Assembly: GCA_016787135.1 (NCBI GenBank)
Contig: JAEUVK010000174.1
Location: 1-55,519 of the forward strand
DNA: 55,519 bases
Source of the DNA: Chitinophagaceae bacterium
Lineage (GTDB): Bacteria > Bacteroidota > Bacteroidia > Chitinophagales > Chitinophagaceae
Reading direction: 5' to 3'
The notes under the pieces are model-generated. The model saw nothing but the letters and a program-made list of their open reading frames with translations, searched no databases and had not been told where the DNA came from. Positions 43,690 through 53,600 of this stretch are shown piece by piece (position 1 is the first letter of the stretch; every line of letters begins with the position of its first letter). The position numbers and the translations under genes were made by a program.

Positions 43690-46600
43690 ATGCAAATGAG
43701 AAAATTGCTACTCATGCTAACGGCATTTCTGTCGATGACAGGCTCGCTGCTGGCACAGAAAACCATCACCGGAAAGGTGATAGATGACAAAGGCAGTCCG
43801 CTCGCCAATGTATCTGTAGTTGTAAAGGGTACCTCCACCGGTACTGTTACCAAAGCGGATGGAACTTACTCACTGACTGTTCCTTCAAGTGCCAGGGTCC
43901 TGGTATTCTCTTCGGTAGACATGGAATCTGCAGAAATGAATATCGGTTCACAAACCAATATCAGCGTAACACTGAAAAATGCCGACAAGTCGTTAACTGA
44001 AGTGGTAGTAACAGGCTATACCAGAGAAAAGAAATCACAGTTTGTCGGCTCTGCAACTTTACTTAGTTCGAAAGTAGTAGAAACTGTTCCCGTCGGGGCT
44101 TTTGACCAGGCCCTTCAGGGACGTGCGCCGGGCTTGCAGGTAACGTCCGGTTCCGGGCAACCAGGTACAAGTGCCGTGGTTACTATCAGAGGCGTAAAAA
44201 CGCTTAACGGAGCGGTAACCAGCCAACAACTTCAGCCATTGTATGTAATTGATGGTGTGCCATTCCCGGCTTTTGATATGGCTACCATAAATCCCAACGA
44301 CTTTGAGTCAATCACTGTTTTAAAGGATGCCTCTGCCGCCGCATTATATGGCGCCCGTGGTGGTCTTGGCGTTATTGTCATTACAACAAAAAGAGGAAAA
44401 GCCGGCGCTACAAACATAACTTATCGTACTCAGGTAGGATTTACAGATCCTCCAAACTGGAACAAGTTTGACTTGATGAATACTTCTGAAATCCTGAAGT
44501 ATGAAGAAAGACTTGGAATGGCAGGTTTTACTACTAATACTCCAGGATGGGTTTATTCAAAAAATAATCCTGCTTACGCCGGCCTCCCCGCAACCTCCCC
44601 GGTTAGCACTCCTTATTCGGCGTCTCAGGCACGTTATGATTTCATGCTTGATAGTATTGGTAAAATCAATATGTATTACCCGGACATACTTTTCAGAAGG
44701 GGTGTTTCTCAAACACATGAGATCAATGTTAGTGGCGGAGCGGAAAAAACACGGTTCTTTTTATCCGGAGGATATTTTGATCAGAAAGGTACTGACCTGA
44801 GTTCTCGCCTGAGAAGATATACCACAAGATTCAACTTAGACTTTACAGCTGATAAGTTTAGCGTTCAGTTCAACAACGCTATGGGGTATTCTATTACAAA
44901 TTACTCTGAAGGCGAATGGCTGGGCAATAGTGCCAGAAACTCTTTCCAGATGGCCTGGAGGGCAAAACCTTATGAAAATCCATACAGGGCTGACGGATCG
45001 CTGATCTATGGCGCCAGCACAAGTCTTGCGTTAAAGCAGATAGGGAATGTGCTTGAAGGAATTGATAACTCTTTATTAAGGCAAAACCAGATCAAGATCA
45101 ACTCTTCTCTTACATTAGCTTACAAGTTGCTCCCGTATATTACATTAAAGAATACGGTTGGTTTAGATTTGGCTGATGATAGATGGCAGCGATTTATTAA
45201 TCCGGCATCTTACATCGGAAGCCTTCAGTCACTTGGAGCTTCGGGAATTAATTCTGAGGCCTACAAGCTAAATGCACAGCTGATCAATACTTCTGCAGCT
45301 ATTTTTAGTAAGAGATTTGGTAACATGCACGACGTAGAAGCAGGTGCTTACTTTGAAGTTGTTAGGGGTTATCAGAAAGCTCTTGGTTTTACAATGTATA
45401 ATCTTGATCCTCGTCTTAGCCAGACTGGCCAAAACGCCGGGCCCCTGCCAATAGCACAAACTCAACAGTTTGCGACCAGCGCCAAATCAGAATTCGGCAT
45501 ACGTTCATATTTTGCGACTGCCCGGTACACTTACAATAACAAGTATACGGTCAATGCAAATATCCGCCGGGATGGAACATCCAGAATCCTTAACGACGCC
45601 AATAAAGAGATCACAACATGGTCAGCGGGGCTTATATGGAATGCAATGGAAGAAGGCTTTATGAAGAGCCAGGGTATTCTTACTGATTTAAAATTAAGAG
45701 CCTCTTACGGAGCTGTGCCTAATATTGGAAGTATTTCTACAGGGGCATACGGAGGTGGTGGTGGCCTGGTCAATGTGACTAATTACCTTGGGCCACAATT
45801 ACCTTCTTTCGGGTCTGCTCCTTATGCAGGATCAACTCTGACGGGACAGGCGCCTACAACTCCGGGTAACCCTGAATTAAAAATTGAAACAGTCCAAAAA
45901 CTGAACATCGGTACTGATTTCTCACTTTGGAAGAACAGGGCAAGATTTATTGTAGATGTGTATAATGAGAAAACGGTAGATCTTTTTGTAGCAAATGCAT
46001 TACCTGCAACAGCTGGTTTTGGCAGTGGCTTTACAACACCGATAAATGGCGGGGTAATGACTAATAAAGGTATCGAGATGTCGGTATCAGTTGACGTAGT
46101 AAAAAATAAAAACGTCGATGTTACCATTGGTATTAACCATGCCATTAACAAAAATAATATAGAAGATCTGGGTCAAGTCACAGAAATTCCGTCAGGTACA
46201 TTTATCCTCCGTGAAGGTTTGCCATACGGATCTCATTACGCTCTGCATTACTTAGGTGCTGATCCGGCAACAGGAAGGCCTATGTATTATAAACAAGATG
46301 GCACAACAATCACTTATACATCTTCTGAAGCTGGTCTGTTTGCAACATTCGGGACTTTTATTCCCAAGCATGTTGGGGGTTTTACGGCAGACATCCGGTT
46401 TAAGGCTATTACTGTTAGTGCTTTATTCTCTTACCAGTTTGATGTATCAAGGTATAACAACATAGAGAATTGGATCACAAGAGGCATTACCGGGTATCAT
46501 TCAGCAGTAAATGCTTCCAGAAGATTATTAACAATGCAATGGCAAAAGCCTGGTGATAATGCACTTTATCAGTCGCCTGCTTATGACCGGGGGTTCACCT

Positions 46601-46842
46601 CTTCAGATATCTCCGATGCAAAATTTCTGCGTTTCAGAAACCTGAATGTGGCTTACAACATTCCGCAGCTTAACATCATGAAAACAAAAATCATTAGATC
46701 GGCTAAATTCTATGTTCAGTTGCAGAATATTGCCATCTGGAGCCCTTGGAAAGGACCTGACCCGGAAGACAACAATAACATCAGTTTAAATGAGTTCCCG
46801 AATCCAAGAATGTTTGTAACGGGAATTGATATTAATTTTTAA
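43690..46842 (+). CDS. SusC/RagA-family TonB-linked outer-membrane protein (second pair)
   Basis: This 1050-residue paralogue of the first SusC protein has the same order: signal peptide (LLLMLTAFLSMTGSLLAQ), carboxypeptidase-regulatory-like domain (ITGKVIDDKGSPLANVSVVVKG), TonB-linked signature (EVVVTGYTREKKSQFVGSA), plug (TIRGVKTLNGAV, ASAAALYGARGGLGVIVITTKRG) and barrel ending in VTGIDINF. The signal and regulatory-like domains are close to the first copy, while the plug and barrel have diverged strongly, so ligands probably differ. The GYTREKKS variant replaces the common GYGTQKK. No STN domain is present. Confidence 0.93.
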   Translation: MQMRKLLLMLTAFLSMTGSLLAQKTITGKVIDDKGSPLANVSVVVKGTSTGTVTKADGTYSLTVPSSARVLVFSSVDMESAEMNIGSQTNISVTLKNADKSLTEVVVTGYTREKKSQFVGSATLLSSKVVETVPVGAFDQALQGRAPGLQVTSGSGQPGTSAVVTIRGVKTLNGAVTSQQLQPLYVIDGVPFPAFDMATINPNDFESITVLKDASAAALYGARGGLGVIVITTKRGKAGATNITYRTQVGFTDPPNWNKFDLMNTSEILKYEERLGMAGFTTNTPGWVYSKNNPAYAGLPATSPVSTPYSASQARYDFMLDSIGKINMYYPDILFRRGVSQTHEINVSGGAEKTRFFLSGGYFDQKGTDLSSRLRRYTTRFNLDFTADKFSVQFNNAMGYSITNYSEGEWLGNSARNSFQMAWRAKPYENPYRADGSLIYGASTSLALKQIGNVLEGIDNSLLRQNQIKINSSLTLAYKLLPYITLKNTVGLDLADDRWQRFINPASYIGSLQSLGASGINSEAYKLNAQLINTSAAIFSKRFGNMHDVEAGAYFEVVRGYQKALGFTMYNLDPRLSQTGQNAGPLPIAQTQQFATSAKSEFGIRSYFATARYTYNNKYTVNANIRRDGTSRILNDANKEITTWSAGLIWNAMEEGFMKSQGILTDLKLRASYGAVPNIGSISTGAYGGGGGLVNVTNYLGPQLPSFGSAPYAGSTLTGQAPTTPGNPELKIETVQKLNIGTDFSLWKNRARFIVDVYNEKTVDLFVANALPATAGFGSGFTTPINGGVMTNKGIEMSVSVDVVKNKNVDVTIGINHAINKNNIEDLGQVTEIPSGTFILREGLPYGSHYALHYLGADPATGRPMYYKQDGTTITYTSSEAGLFATFGTFIPKHVGGFTADIRFKAITVSALFSYQFDVSRYNNIENWITRGITGYHSAVNASRRLLTMQWQKPGDNALYQSPAYDRGFTSSDISDAKFLRFRNLNVAYNIPQLNIMKTKIIRSAKFYVQLQNIAIWSPWKGPDPEDNNNISLNEFPNPRMFVTGIDINF

Positions 46843-46848
46843 TATTAA

Positions 46849-48297
46849 ATGAGCCCAAAAATGAGATATATAAATAAACTGTTTCTTTCATCTTGCCTGC
46901 TGATTACTTTCTTTTCCTGCAAAAAGGTGATTGAAATACAGGAAACAGACCTCATAGCAGGTGATGTTGCCCTTAAAACCGTTGCCAATAATGAATCGGC
47001 AATAATAGGTGCCTATTCGGCCATGCAAACAGAAATGGGGATACTGCTTAATTCTACTTTCTCGGATGAAGTAAAAGTTGCCGAGTTCTATAATGCGGGT
47101 ACTACCCACGAATGGCAATATGGATCTACTGATGTGGGCATCAGGGATAACTATACGGCAATGACGCCCTACTATAGAATTGTGGACCGTGTTAACAGAG
47201 TTCTCGCAGTAGTTGCGACAGCAGACTCTACAAGAGCAGGTGATAATGTGCTGCGTTCGAGGCTGAGAGGTGAAGCTTTGTTTATGCGGGCATTTTCACA
47301 TTTCGAATTGTATAAATACTACTGTGGCAATTATGATCCCAACGGGCTGGCTATGCCTTATATGGAAGCTTCGTCTATAACGCCTGTTGCCAGGATTAAA
47401 ATGGGCCTTTACTTCCAAAAATTAATTGCTGATGTCAGTGAGGCTAAAAACCTTTTACCTAATAACCTGACGGATATCCGCCGGGCAACAAAACTGGCAG
47501 CAAGTGCATTACAGGCAAGGATCGCCTTGTATATGAAAGACTGGGCCAACGCCATCACTTACACAACTGAGTATATTAATGGTGTCCCCCTTGCCAGTAT
47601 TGCAACTTTCCCTGGCATTTGGACAGACGCGAATTCCAATGAACTGGCATTTAAATTAGAACGTACTGCCTCCGTTGGCGGCAGAATCGGCTCTTTGTTT
47701 CGCAATACAGGCTCGCCTGGCCCTCCGGTTGTGATTGGTACCGTTGTATGGAAACCATCGGATAAATTATATAATAGCTATGACCAGGTTAATGATGTCC
47801 GATTTGCCAGCTATATCAAAAATGAGCCATTGTTGACAGCAGGTGGCAGGGACCCACGCATTATTCAGAAATACACTGGCTCTGGTTACGGAACGACAAA
47901 CGAAAATGTGGCACATGCCAAAGTTTTTCGAACAGGTGAAATGTATTTGATACGTGCAGAAGCGTATGCCGAGCAAAACAACCTGGCTTCCGCTACCGCA
48001 GATATTAATGCTTTACGCGCTGCCAGGATAAATGGTTATGTTGCTATAGGTACTTATGCATCAAAAGATGCGGCTATTACTGATATTCTTCTGGAAAGAT
48101 TCAAAGAACTGGCCTTTGAAGGTCACCGTTTCTGGGATTTGAAAAGAAGAGGGCTGCCTGTACAAAGGCTCGCCTCAGATGCTCCGACAACGACAGCCAC
48201 AACGTTACCTGCCAATGATTTTCGCTTTCTGCTTCCAATTCCGAATGTAGAATTACAGGCAAATCCATTACTGGAACAGAATCCTGGCTATCAATAA
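46849..48297 (+). CDS. SusD/RagB-family surface lipoprotein (second pair)
   Basis: This protein of about 482 residues has a lipoprotein signal (LFLSSCLLITFFSC). SusD-fold segments are LRGEALFMRAFSHFELYKYYCGNYDPNGLAMPYM, AKVFRTGEMYLIRAEAYAEQ and ILLERFKELAFEGHRFWDLKRRGLPVQRL, with the C-terminal FLLPIPNVELQANPLLEQNPGY. The start may be the ATG at 46849 or the one at 46861; both keep the lipobox. It begins 7 bp after its SusC partner. The composition differs from the first SusD protein, consistent with another ligand. Confidence 0.92.
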   Translation: MSPKMRYINKLFLSSCLLITFFSCKKVIEIQETDLIAGDVALKTVANNESAIIGAYSAMQTEMGILLNSTFSDEVKVAEFYNAGTTHEWQYGSTDVGIRDNYTAMTPYYRIVDRVNRVLAVVATADSTRAGDNVLRSRLRGEALFMRAFSHFELYKYYCGNYDPNGLAMPYMEASSITPVARIKMGLYFQKLIADVSEAKNLLPNNLTDIRRATKLAASALQARIALYMKDWANAITYTTEYINGVPLASIATFPGIWTDANSNELAFKLERTASVGGRIGSLFRNTGSPGPPVVIGTVVWKPSDKLYNSYDQVNDVRFASYIKNEPLLTAGGRDPRIIQKYTGSGYGTTNENVAHAKVFRTGEMYLIRAEAYAEQNNLASATADINALRAARINGYVAIGTYASKDAAITDILLERFKELAFEGHRFWDLKRRGLPVQRLASDAPTTTATTLPANDFRFLLPIPNVELQANPLLEQNPGYQ

Positions 48298-48322
48298 TAG
48301 ATATACCAGCAAAAAAACTAAT

Positions 48323-48353
48323 AAAAAGGAGATCAATATGATCTCCTTTTTTT
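48323..48353 (+). terminator. Terminator after second SusCD pair
   Basis: AAAAAGGAGATCA and TGATCTCCTTTTT (48323-48335, 48339-48351) are perfectly complementary around a 3-nt loop, with a run of seven T in total. It lies 26 bp past the SusD stop. Confidence 0.9.
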
Positions 48354-48422
48354 ATAAATTATATACAATGACACCCAGGATAACTGTTATACCTTCATAT
48401 GTAAATTTACGGTCGGGGGGTC

Positions 48423-48482
48423 ACCGTCATTTGCCACTCAAAATACCGTCAAATGACGGTATTGAAATTCCGCTATTTGACG
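48423..48482. promoter_or_regulatory. Palindromic operator-like cluster upstream of RHS operon
   Basis: A palindrome AATACCGTCA-AA-TGACGGTATT lies at 48442-48463 (10-bp arms, 2-bp centre). It is flanked by related half-sites: ACCGTCATTTG at 48423-48433 and CCGCTATTTGACG at 48470-48482. It is centred about 83 bp before the first gene of the three-gene operon and past the preceding terminator. It could be a regulator-binding site or a transcript hairpin; a T run is lacking, so a terminator is unlikely. Confidence 0.45.
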
Positions 48483-48535
48483 CTTGTCTGGTATAGCTGT
48501 TTCCTGCGACATTTGATTTCTTAGCCGTTCACAAC

Positions 48536-49966
48536 ATGACAAGCCGTATTATCTGCATTCTCGCCGTTATCCTATCACCTTATACCGGATTTGTTCAGGA
48601 TTCTGTTCAGTTAAAAAAAATTCCTGCTGATTATCCCGCCAAAATATCCACGCATGCTGTCTGGTTTGAAAAGAAACTAAATAAATCTTCTGAAAAAGCG
48701 CTACAGCAAATGATGCGCTTAGAGGAAAAAATGAAACGCAGGCTGGCGAAAACAGATTCTCTTAAGACAAAGGAACTGTTTGGAAATGTCAAAGAAAAGT
48801 ACAAAGAGTTTGAACAGCGTTTGCAAAGCGGACTTTCAGGCAAACAATATATTCCTTCCTTAGACACATTAAGCACTTCCCTAAGATTTCTGCAACAAAC
48901 CCCCGGAGGTATTTCCGGCATCAAAGACCATGAGCAAAAACTGAAATCGGCTATTGAAAAAGTAAATGACCTGGAAACCCGGTTTCAGAGAGCAGAAGAA
49001 ATAAGAAAGTTTCTTAAAGAGAGAAAACAATTTCTGAAAGACCAGTTAGGTCAACTTGGGTTCGCTAAAGAATTAAAGAGACTGAACAAACAGGTTTATT
49101 ATTATAGTGAACAAATGAATGAATATAAGGCCCTGCTGAAGGATCAAAAAAAAGCAGAAAGAAAAGCCCTTGAATTATTATGCAAGACGAATCTGTTCAA
49201 GGATTTTATGCGGAAGAACAGTATGCTGGCATCCTTATTCAGAATGCCCGGCGATCCGAATGATCCCGTTGCACAAGCCAACCTTGCAGGACTTCAAACA
49301 AGGGCACAGGTGAATAATCTCATACAGCAACAGATCGCAGCAGGCGGTACGAATGCGCAGGCACAGTTTCGCCAAAACCTGCAGGAGGCCCAGGTCAAGC
49401 TGAATGAGCTAAAAGACAAAGTGCTGAAACATGGCGGCGGAAGCAGCGATACAGAAATGCCGGAAGGATTTAAGCCCAACAATCAAAAGACAAAGAACTT
49501 CTGGCAAAGATTAGAGTATGGCACCAACGTGCAGACACAAAAGGCAACTAATTTCTTTCCTGTAACAAGCGACATTGGACTGTCTGTTGGTTATAAGCTT
49601 AATGACAAAAGCATAATCGGTGTCGGAGCCAGCTATAAAATGGGATTAGGCACAGGTTGGAATAACCTTCAGTTAACTAATCAGGGAGTTGGCCTCAGAA
49701 GTTTTATTGACTGGAAAATAAAAGGCAGTTTTTGGATCAGTGGTGGGTATGAGCAGACTTATAAAACAGCGTTCAGTGATTTTGACCAGTTAAGAAATCT
49801 CAGTTCATGGCAGCAGAGCGCATTAGTGGGCTTAAGTAAAGTCGTATCGCTTAAGACGAAGTTTTTTAAGAAAACTAAAGTGCAGTTACTGTGGGATTTT
49901 TTAAGCTACGAACAGCTGCCAAGAACACAGCAGGTGATATTTAGAATCAATTATAATCTGAACTGA
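48536..49966 (+). CDS. Exported coiled-coil protein with C-terminal beta-barrel-like domain
   Basis: I do not recognise a named family. The 476-residue protein starts with a signal-like segment (IICILAVILSPYTGFVQ). Residues about 40-230 are strongly helical and charged with heptad character (EKALQQMMRLEEKMKRRLAKTDSL, HEQKLKSAIEKVNDLETRFQRAEEIRKFLKERKQFLK), so a coiled coil is likely. A Gln/Ala-rich middle follows (VNNLIQQQIAAGGTNAQAQFRQNLQEAQ). The last 120 residues alternate beta-strand pattern with Gly/aromatic content and end in VIFRINYNLN, like a small outer-membrane barrel. It precedes two YD/RHS proteins by 16 bp, which suggests a role in anchoring or exporting them; that is inference. 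Confidence 0.6.
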   Translation: MTSRIICILAVILSPYTGFVQDSVQLKKIPADYPAKISTHAVWFEKKLNKSSEKALQQMMRLEEKMKRRLAKTDSLKTKELFGNVKEKYKEFEQRLQSGLSGKQYIPSLDTLSTSLRFLQQTPGGISGIKDHEQKLKSAIEKVNDLETRFQRAEEIRKFLKERKQFLKDQLGQLGFAKELKRLNKQVYYYSEQMNEYKALLKDQKKAERKALELLCKTNLFKDFMRKNSMLASLFRMPGDPNDPVAQANLAGLQTRAQVNNLIQQQIAAGGTNAQAQFRQNLQEAQVKLNELKDKVLKHGGGSSDTEMPEGFKPNNQKTKNFWQRLEYGTNVQTQKATNFFPVTSDIGLSVGYKLNDKSIIGVGASYKMGLGTGWNNLQLTNQGVGLRSFIDWKIKGSFWISGGYEQTYKTAFSDFDQLRNLSSWQQSALVGLSKVVSLKTKFFKKTKVQLLWDFLSYEQLPRTQQVIFRINYNLN

Positions 49967-49982
49967 ATTAAAAAAGCTACAT

Positions 49983-52900
49983 ATGAGAAGAGTTATGCTT
50001 TTGCTTACAACAATAACCATCCTTACTATAGACTTATTCGGGCAGGCAGACATAAAGCAGGCAACTCAGGAGCTCGTTAAACTCCCAGTACCACCAACTC
50101 CGGAAGCTGCAGCACTGGGTAAGTTTGGCGACATCCCTGTTGGCCTTAGTACAGGCATACCCGATATTTCGATTCCTATTCATCAATATAAAGACCCATT
50201 GAAGAAGCTTGATTTCTCAGTTGGATTAAGCTATCATGCCGGCGGGCATAAAGTAGAGGACATGCCTTCAAGTTGTGGATTAGGATGGGCGCTGAATGCA
50301 GCTGGAATGGTAACAAGAACGGTAAACGGACTTCCGGATGACCAGTTGTGGGGCTATCTGAGTACTGATAGCCTGCCTTCCTTCTATACACAACCCGGGG
50401 AAAATTTTCATTATGTGAGTGGCGTAAGTGGAACAATAGGCACCCACATTGCAATTACAAAAGATGAAGACGTGAATGGATGGTTTCGTGTTAAAGACAT
50501 TCAGGATCGATACAAAGACGGTGAAGCAGATATGTTCAGCTTCAATGTTGCTGGTTTGTCCGGAACTTTTTTTATTAAAAAAAATTTACAGGCACAACTA
50601 CTTACTCAGGCAAATGTTTCGATTACCATTGATACTACTCAGACCAGCTATTATGTTTCGATAAACGGCTTTACAATTAAAGATAAAAATACCGGCATTT
50701 CATACTATTGCGACTTAAAGGAATTGACTATTCCCAGCAGTATTAGTGTTTCCACGCAATATGGTATGGATCCATATTCTGTATTACCTTCTTACACCAG
50801 CACATGGTTTCTCACTAAAATCAAATCTGCAGATGGATTGGATAGTATTAAACTAAATTATATTAATGGAAATACATTAAGTTATGAAACCGGGTTTGCC
50901 GAATCAAAAACCTGCGAAATTATTGGAACACAATTTAACTGTAGCGAAAGCCAGTATTCCCACACATTAATACAAATCTACTCTAAACATCTTCGCTCTA
51001 TTGAGTTGCCGGATAATACAATAATGACCTTCCTTTACAATTTTACAAGGCTTGATTTTGCCGGTGATTCTGCCCTTACTTCAATTGAAATAAAAAATGG
51101 GGATTTCAAAAAGACTTTTAACCTGTCATACGACTATTTCGTCAGTCCCTACTGCTCGCTTCCGGAAGCAGCTTGTTCCGTTTACGGAAGTGCAAACGAT
51201 TACTATAAACGTTTGAAACTGCTGAAAATTCAGCAGAGCAATGGAACCGATACACTGCCGTCCTATAGATTTGAATATAATCCGACACAGTTGCCTACAA
51301 GAAAATCGATGGCACAGGATTATTGGGGATACTACCGGGGAGGCATTAGCACGTCATTGATACCCTATGTAAAATTCCCGCTGTATCCCAATACCTCAGG
51401 TGCTATTGGATTTGCAAACAGGGAGCCTTCTGAAGAATACATGAAAGCCTGGATTCTGGAAAAAATCATTTACCCTACGGGAGGATATACAAAGTTTCAG
51501 TATGAGATTAATAAAGCATTTGGCGATTATTACAATATTAATGAGGATCGTGATACAGGATGGCTTTCGCAGGCTCATTACAACCAGTATCAGTCATTGG
51601 CATTTACAAACAGGGATGATGAAGATGTTGATTTTACTTTCAAATTATATGCAGACACATCGTCAAATGGAGGACCGCAGGAACCTTGGGGGTGCAACTT
51701 CACTTACACGATCAAAAGCACCGATAATGCTGTAAATACTGAAATTACTGCTACAATTGAGGAGTTTCTGAATGGATATACAGCTACAATCACATTACCT
51801 CTGAACAAAACATATCAAATTAAGTTTACGAGTGAGTGCGGCTCCCTGCCGGCTACCTATTACATGGATATCTTTTATCAGTATAAAATTATTCCGCTTG
51901 ACAGACCTATAGGAGGCCTAAGGGTAGCCAGAACTGAAGACTACGATGGCTTTACTTCACAGCCGGTGGTGAATAACTACACGTATCTTCGGGCAGATGG
52001 TCATTCTTCAGGAGAATATCAGAATCTCCCTAATTATAATTATTACTATTCTACCCTGAACGAATGGGATCGTGATCCTGACGGCAATCTGCTTTTTTCC
52101 TGTCATCCAAGATATTTTATCAACAGAACCAGTACTCCCAGCCAGGCCTTAAGCTATTACCGGGGAAGCCCGGTTATTTACAAGCGGGTAAAAGTTGATA
52201 AAACTAACAATAATAAAAGCAATGGCTATTCGGTAAATGAATTCAGCACTTTCGCAAGTACGCAGGTAATTACCAACGACTATCCTTTTGTGCAAAAGCA
52301 GGACCTGGAATGGCGACAAGGGTTGCCGCTAAAAGACTCGGTATTTACATCTTCCGGCCAACTGGCTCAAACATCAGAAAACGAATACACATATATCGAA
52401 ACAATGCCCGCAAATGGCTACGGCAGAAACCTGATTACAAGTATGATTCAAAATGATGATGCCAGCACACAGAATAATTTTGTGTATGGAGCAAGAGCCT
52501 ATTACTACATGTCAGGCAGATCCGAATTGAAGAAAACCAGATCAAGAACTTTTAAAGGATCGGATTTCATTGAATCGGTAGTGGAATATGCCTATGATCA
52601 ATCCAATTTCCTGCTGACAAAACAGAAAACGACAAACAGTATTGGAGATACCCTTGAGAGCAGGCTCTATTACCCCGCCAACTATAACAGCACCGGGCTT
52701 CCCTATAATGTTGCCGGATACAATGGTGAGGCAGAGGTTGTTTCAAAAGAAGACTGGATAAAGAAAGGAAGTACTTGGTTTCTGCGAAGTGCAACTGCAA
52801 GCGACTACCAGGTATTCAATTCCATTGTACGGCATAGTAAAGCTATCTTGACTGAAACCTCTGAAATCTTAAATCAGTCTGTGGTCGGCACTTTTAATCC

Positions 52901-53582
52901 AAGTCAGTTAAAAAGACATGCTAGCTTTACAGATCAGGTTGAAATTTCGAAATACTCCAGTGATGGTCGTTATACTGAGGTAAAACCGAAGAATAGTTTT
53001 ATTACATCATTTATCTGGTCGCCATTTAAAAGCAATCCTGTTGCTCAGGTTGTCAATGCAGCAGAAACAAACATCGCTTTTACAAGCTTTGAAACAGAGA
53101 CAAAAGGCAACTGGACATATTCTGGTTCAGAAACAACACATCCATCAGCTCCCACTGGTAAAAGTGGGTATAGTCTTGCCGCTGGAAATATTACAAAATC
53201 AGGACTTTCTTCAGGCGCCACTTACATTGTCAGCTACTGGAAAAGAGATAGTGCAAGTACAGTAACAGTAAACAGCAGCAGCGGGACTGACGTGATCACA
53301 AAGAATGGTTGGAAACTGATCACTCATGAGATAACCGGAACAACATCCGTCACGGTTTCAGGTACTGCATATATTGATGAACTGCGGCTTTATCCCAAAG
53401 GAGCGCTGATGACTACTTATACCTATTCGCCACTGATAGGCATGACCAGCCAGTGCGATGCCAATAACCGGGTCATATATTATAACTACGACAGCTTCGG
53501 ACGGCTCAAACTGGTGAAAGATCAGGACGGAATGATCCTGAAACGGGTAGATTATAAATACCAGGCAACCTATCAGCAATAA
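49983..53582 (+). CDS. Large secreted protein with C-terminal YD/RHS repeat
   Basis: This 1199-residue protein has a signal peptide (MLLLTTITILTIDLFGQ). The N-terminal region has text common in Bacteroidota RHS-associated proteins (GKFGDIPVGLSTGIPDISIPIHQYKD, FSVGLSYHAGGHKVEDMPSSCGLGWALNAAG), reminiscent of the SpvB-like N-terminus. The centre is beta-rich. Residues about 1040-1140 resemble a carbohydrate-binding-like jelly roll (SFETETKGNWTYSGSE, SYWKRDSASTVTVNSS). The C-terminus contains one clear YD repeat (SQCDANNRVIYYNYDSFGRLKLVKDQDG). Such proteins form beta-rich shells or surface fibres in RHS systems. No toxin motif is seen. It stands between the coiled-coil protein and the DUF6443-like RHS gene. 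Confidence 0.78.
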   Translation: MRRVMLLLTTITILTIDLFGQADIKQATQELVKLPVPPTPEAAALGKFGDIPVGLSTGIPDISIPIHQYKDPLKKLDFSVGLSYHAGGHKVEDMPSSCGLGWALNAAGMVTRTVNGLPDDQLWGYLSTDSLPSFYTQPGENFHYVSGVSGTIGTHIAITKDEDVNGWFRVKDIQDRYKDGEADMFSFNVAGLSGTFFIKKNLQAQLLTQANVSITIDTTQTSYYVSINGFTIKDKNTGISYYCDLKELTIPSSISVSTQYGMDPYSVLPSYTSTWFLTKIKSADGLDSIKLNYINGNTLSYETGFAESKTCEIIGTQFNCSESQYSHTLIQIYSKHLRSIELPDNTIMTFLYNFTRLDFAGDSALTSIEIKNGDFKKTFNLSYDYFVSPYCSLPEAACSVYGSANDYYKRLKLLKIQQSNGTDTLPSYRFEYNPTQLPTRKSMAQDYWGYYRGGISTSLIPYVKFPLYPNTSGAIGFANREPSEEYMKAWILEKIIYPTGGYTKFQYEINKAFGDYYNINEDRDTGWLSQAHYNQYQSLAFTNRDDEDVDFTFKLYADTSSNGGPQEPWGCNFTYTIKSTDNAVNTEITATIEEFLNGYTATITLPLNKTYQIKFTSECGSLPATYYMDIFYQYKIIPLDRPIGGLRVARTEDYDGFTSQPVVNNYTYLRADGHSSGEYQNLPNYNYYYSTLNEWDRDPDGNLLFSCHPRYFINRTSTPSQALSYYRGSPVIYKRVKVDKTNNNKSNGYSVNEFSTFASTQVITNDYPFVQKQDLEWRQGLPLKDSVFTSSGQLAQTSENEYTYIETMPANGYGRNLITSMIQNDDASTQNNFVYGARAYYYMSGRSELKKTRSRTFKGSDFIESVVEYAYDQSNFLLTKQKTTNSIGDTLESRLYYPANYNSTGLPYNVAGYNGEAEVVSKEDWIKKGSTWFLRSATASDYQVFNSIVRHSKAILTETSEILNQSVVGTFNPSQLKRHASFTDQVEISKYSSDGRYTEVKPKNSFITSFIWSPFKSNPVAQVVNAAETNIAFTSFETETKGNWTYSGSETTHPSAPTGKSGYSLAAGNITKSGLSSGATYIVSYWKRDSASTVTVNSSSGTDVITKNGWKLITHEITGTTSVTVSGTAYIDELRLYPKGALMTTYTYSPLIGMTSQCDANNRVIYYNYDSFGRLKLVKDQDGMILKRVDYKYQATYQQ

Positions 53583-53600
53583 CACAATAAACCCATCCGG

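Noticed and set aside
44501..44800. 99-residue plus-strand ORF inside the second SusC gene
   Set aside because: It is in another frame of a certain gene and has no features of its own.
53041..53265. Gln/Leu-rich ORF inside the 1199-residue YD protein
   Set aside because: It is a frame shadow of low-complexity coding sequence.
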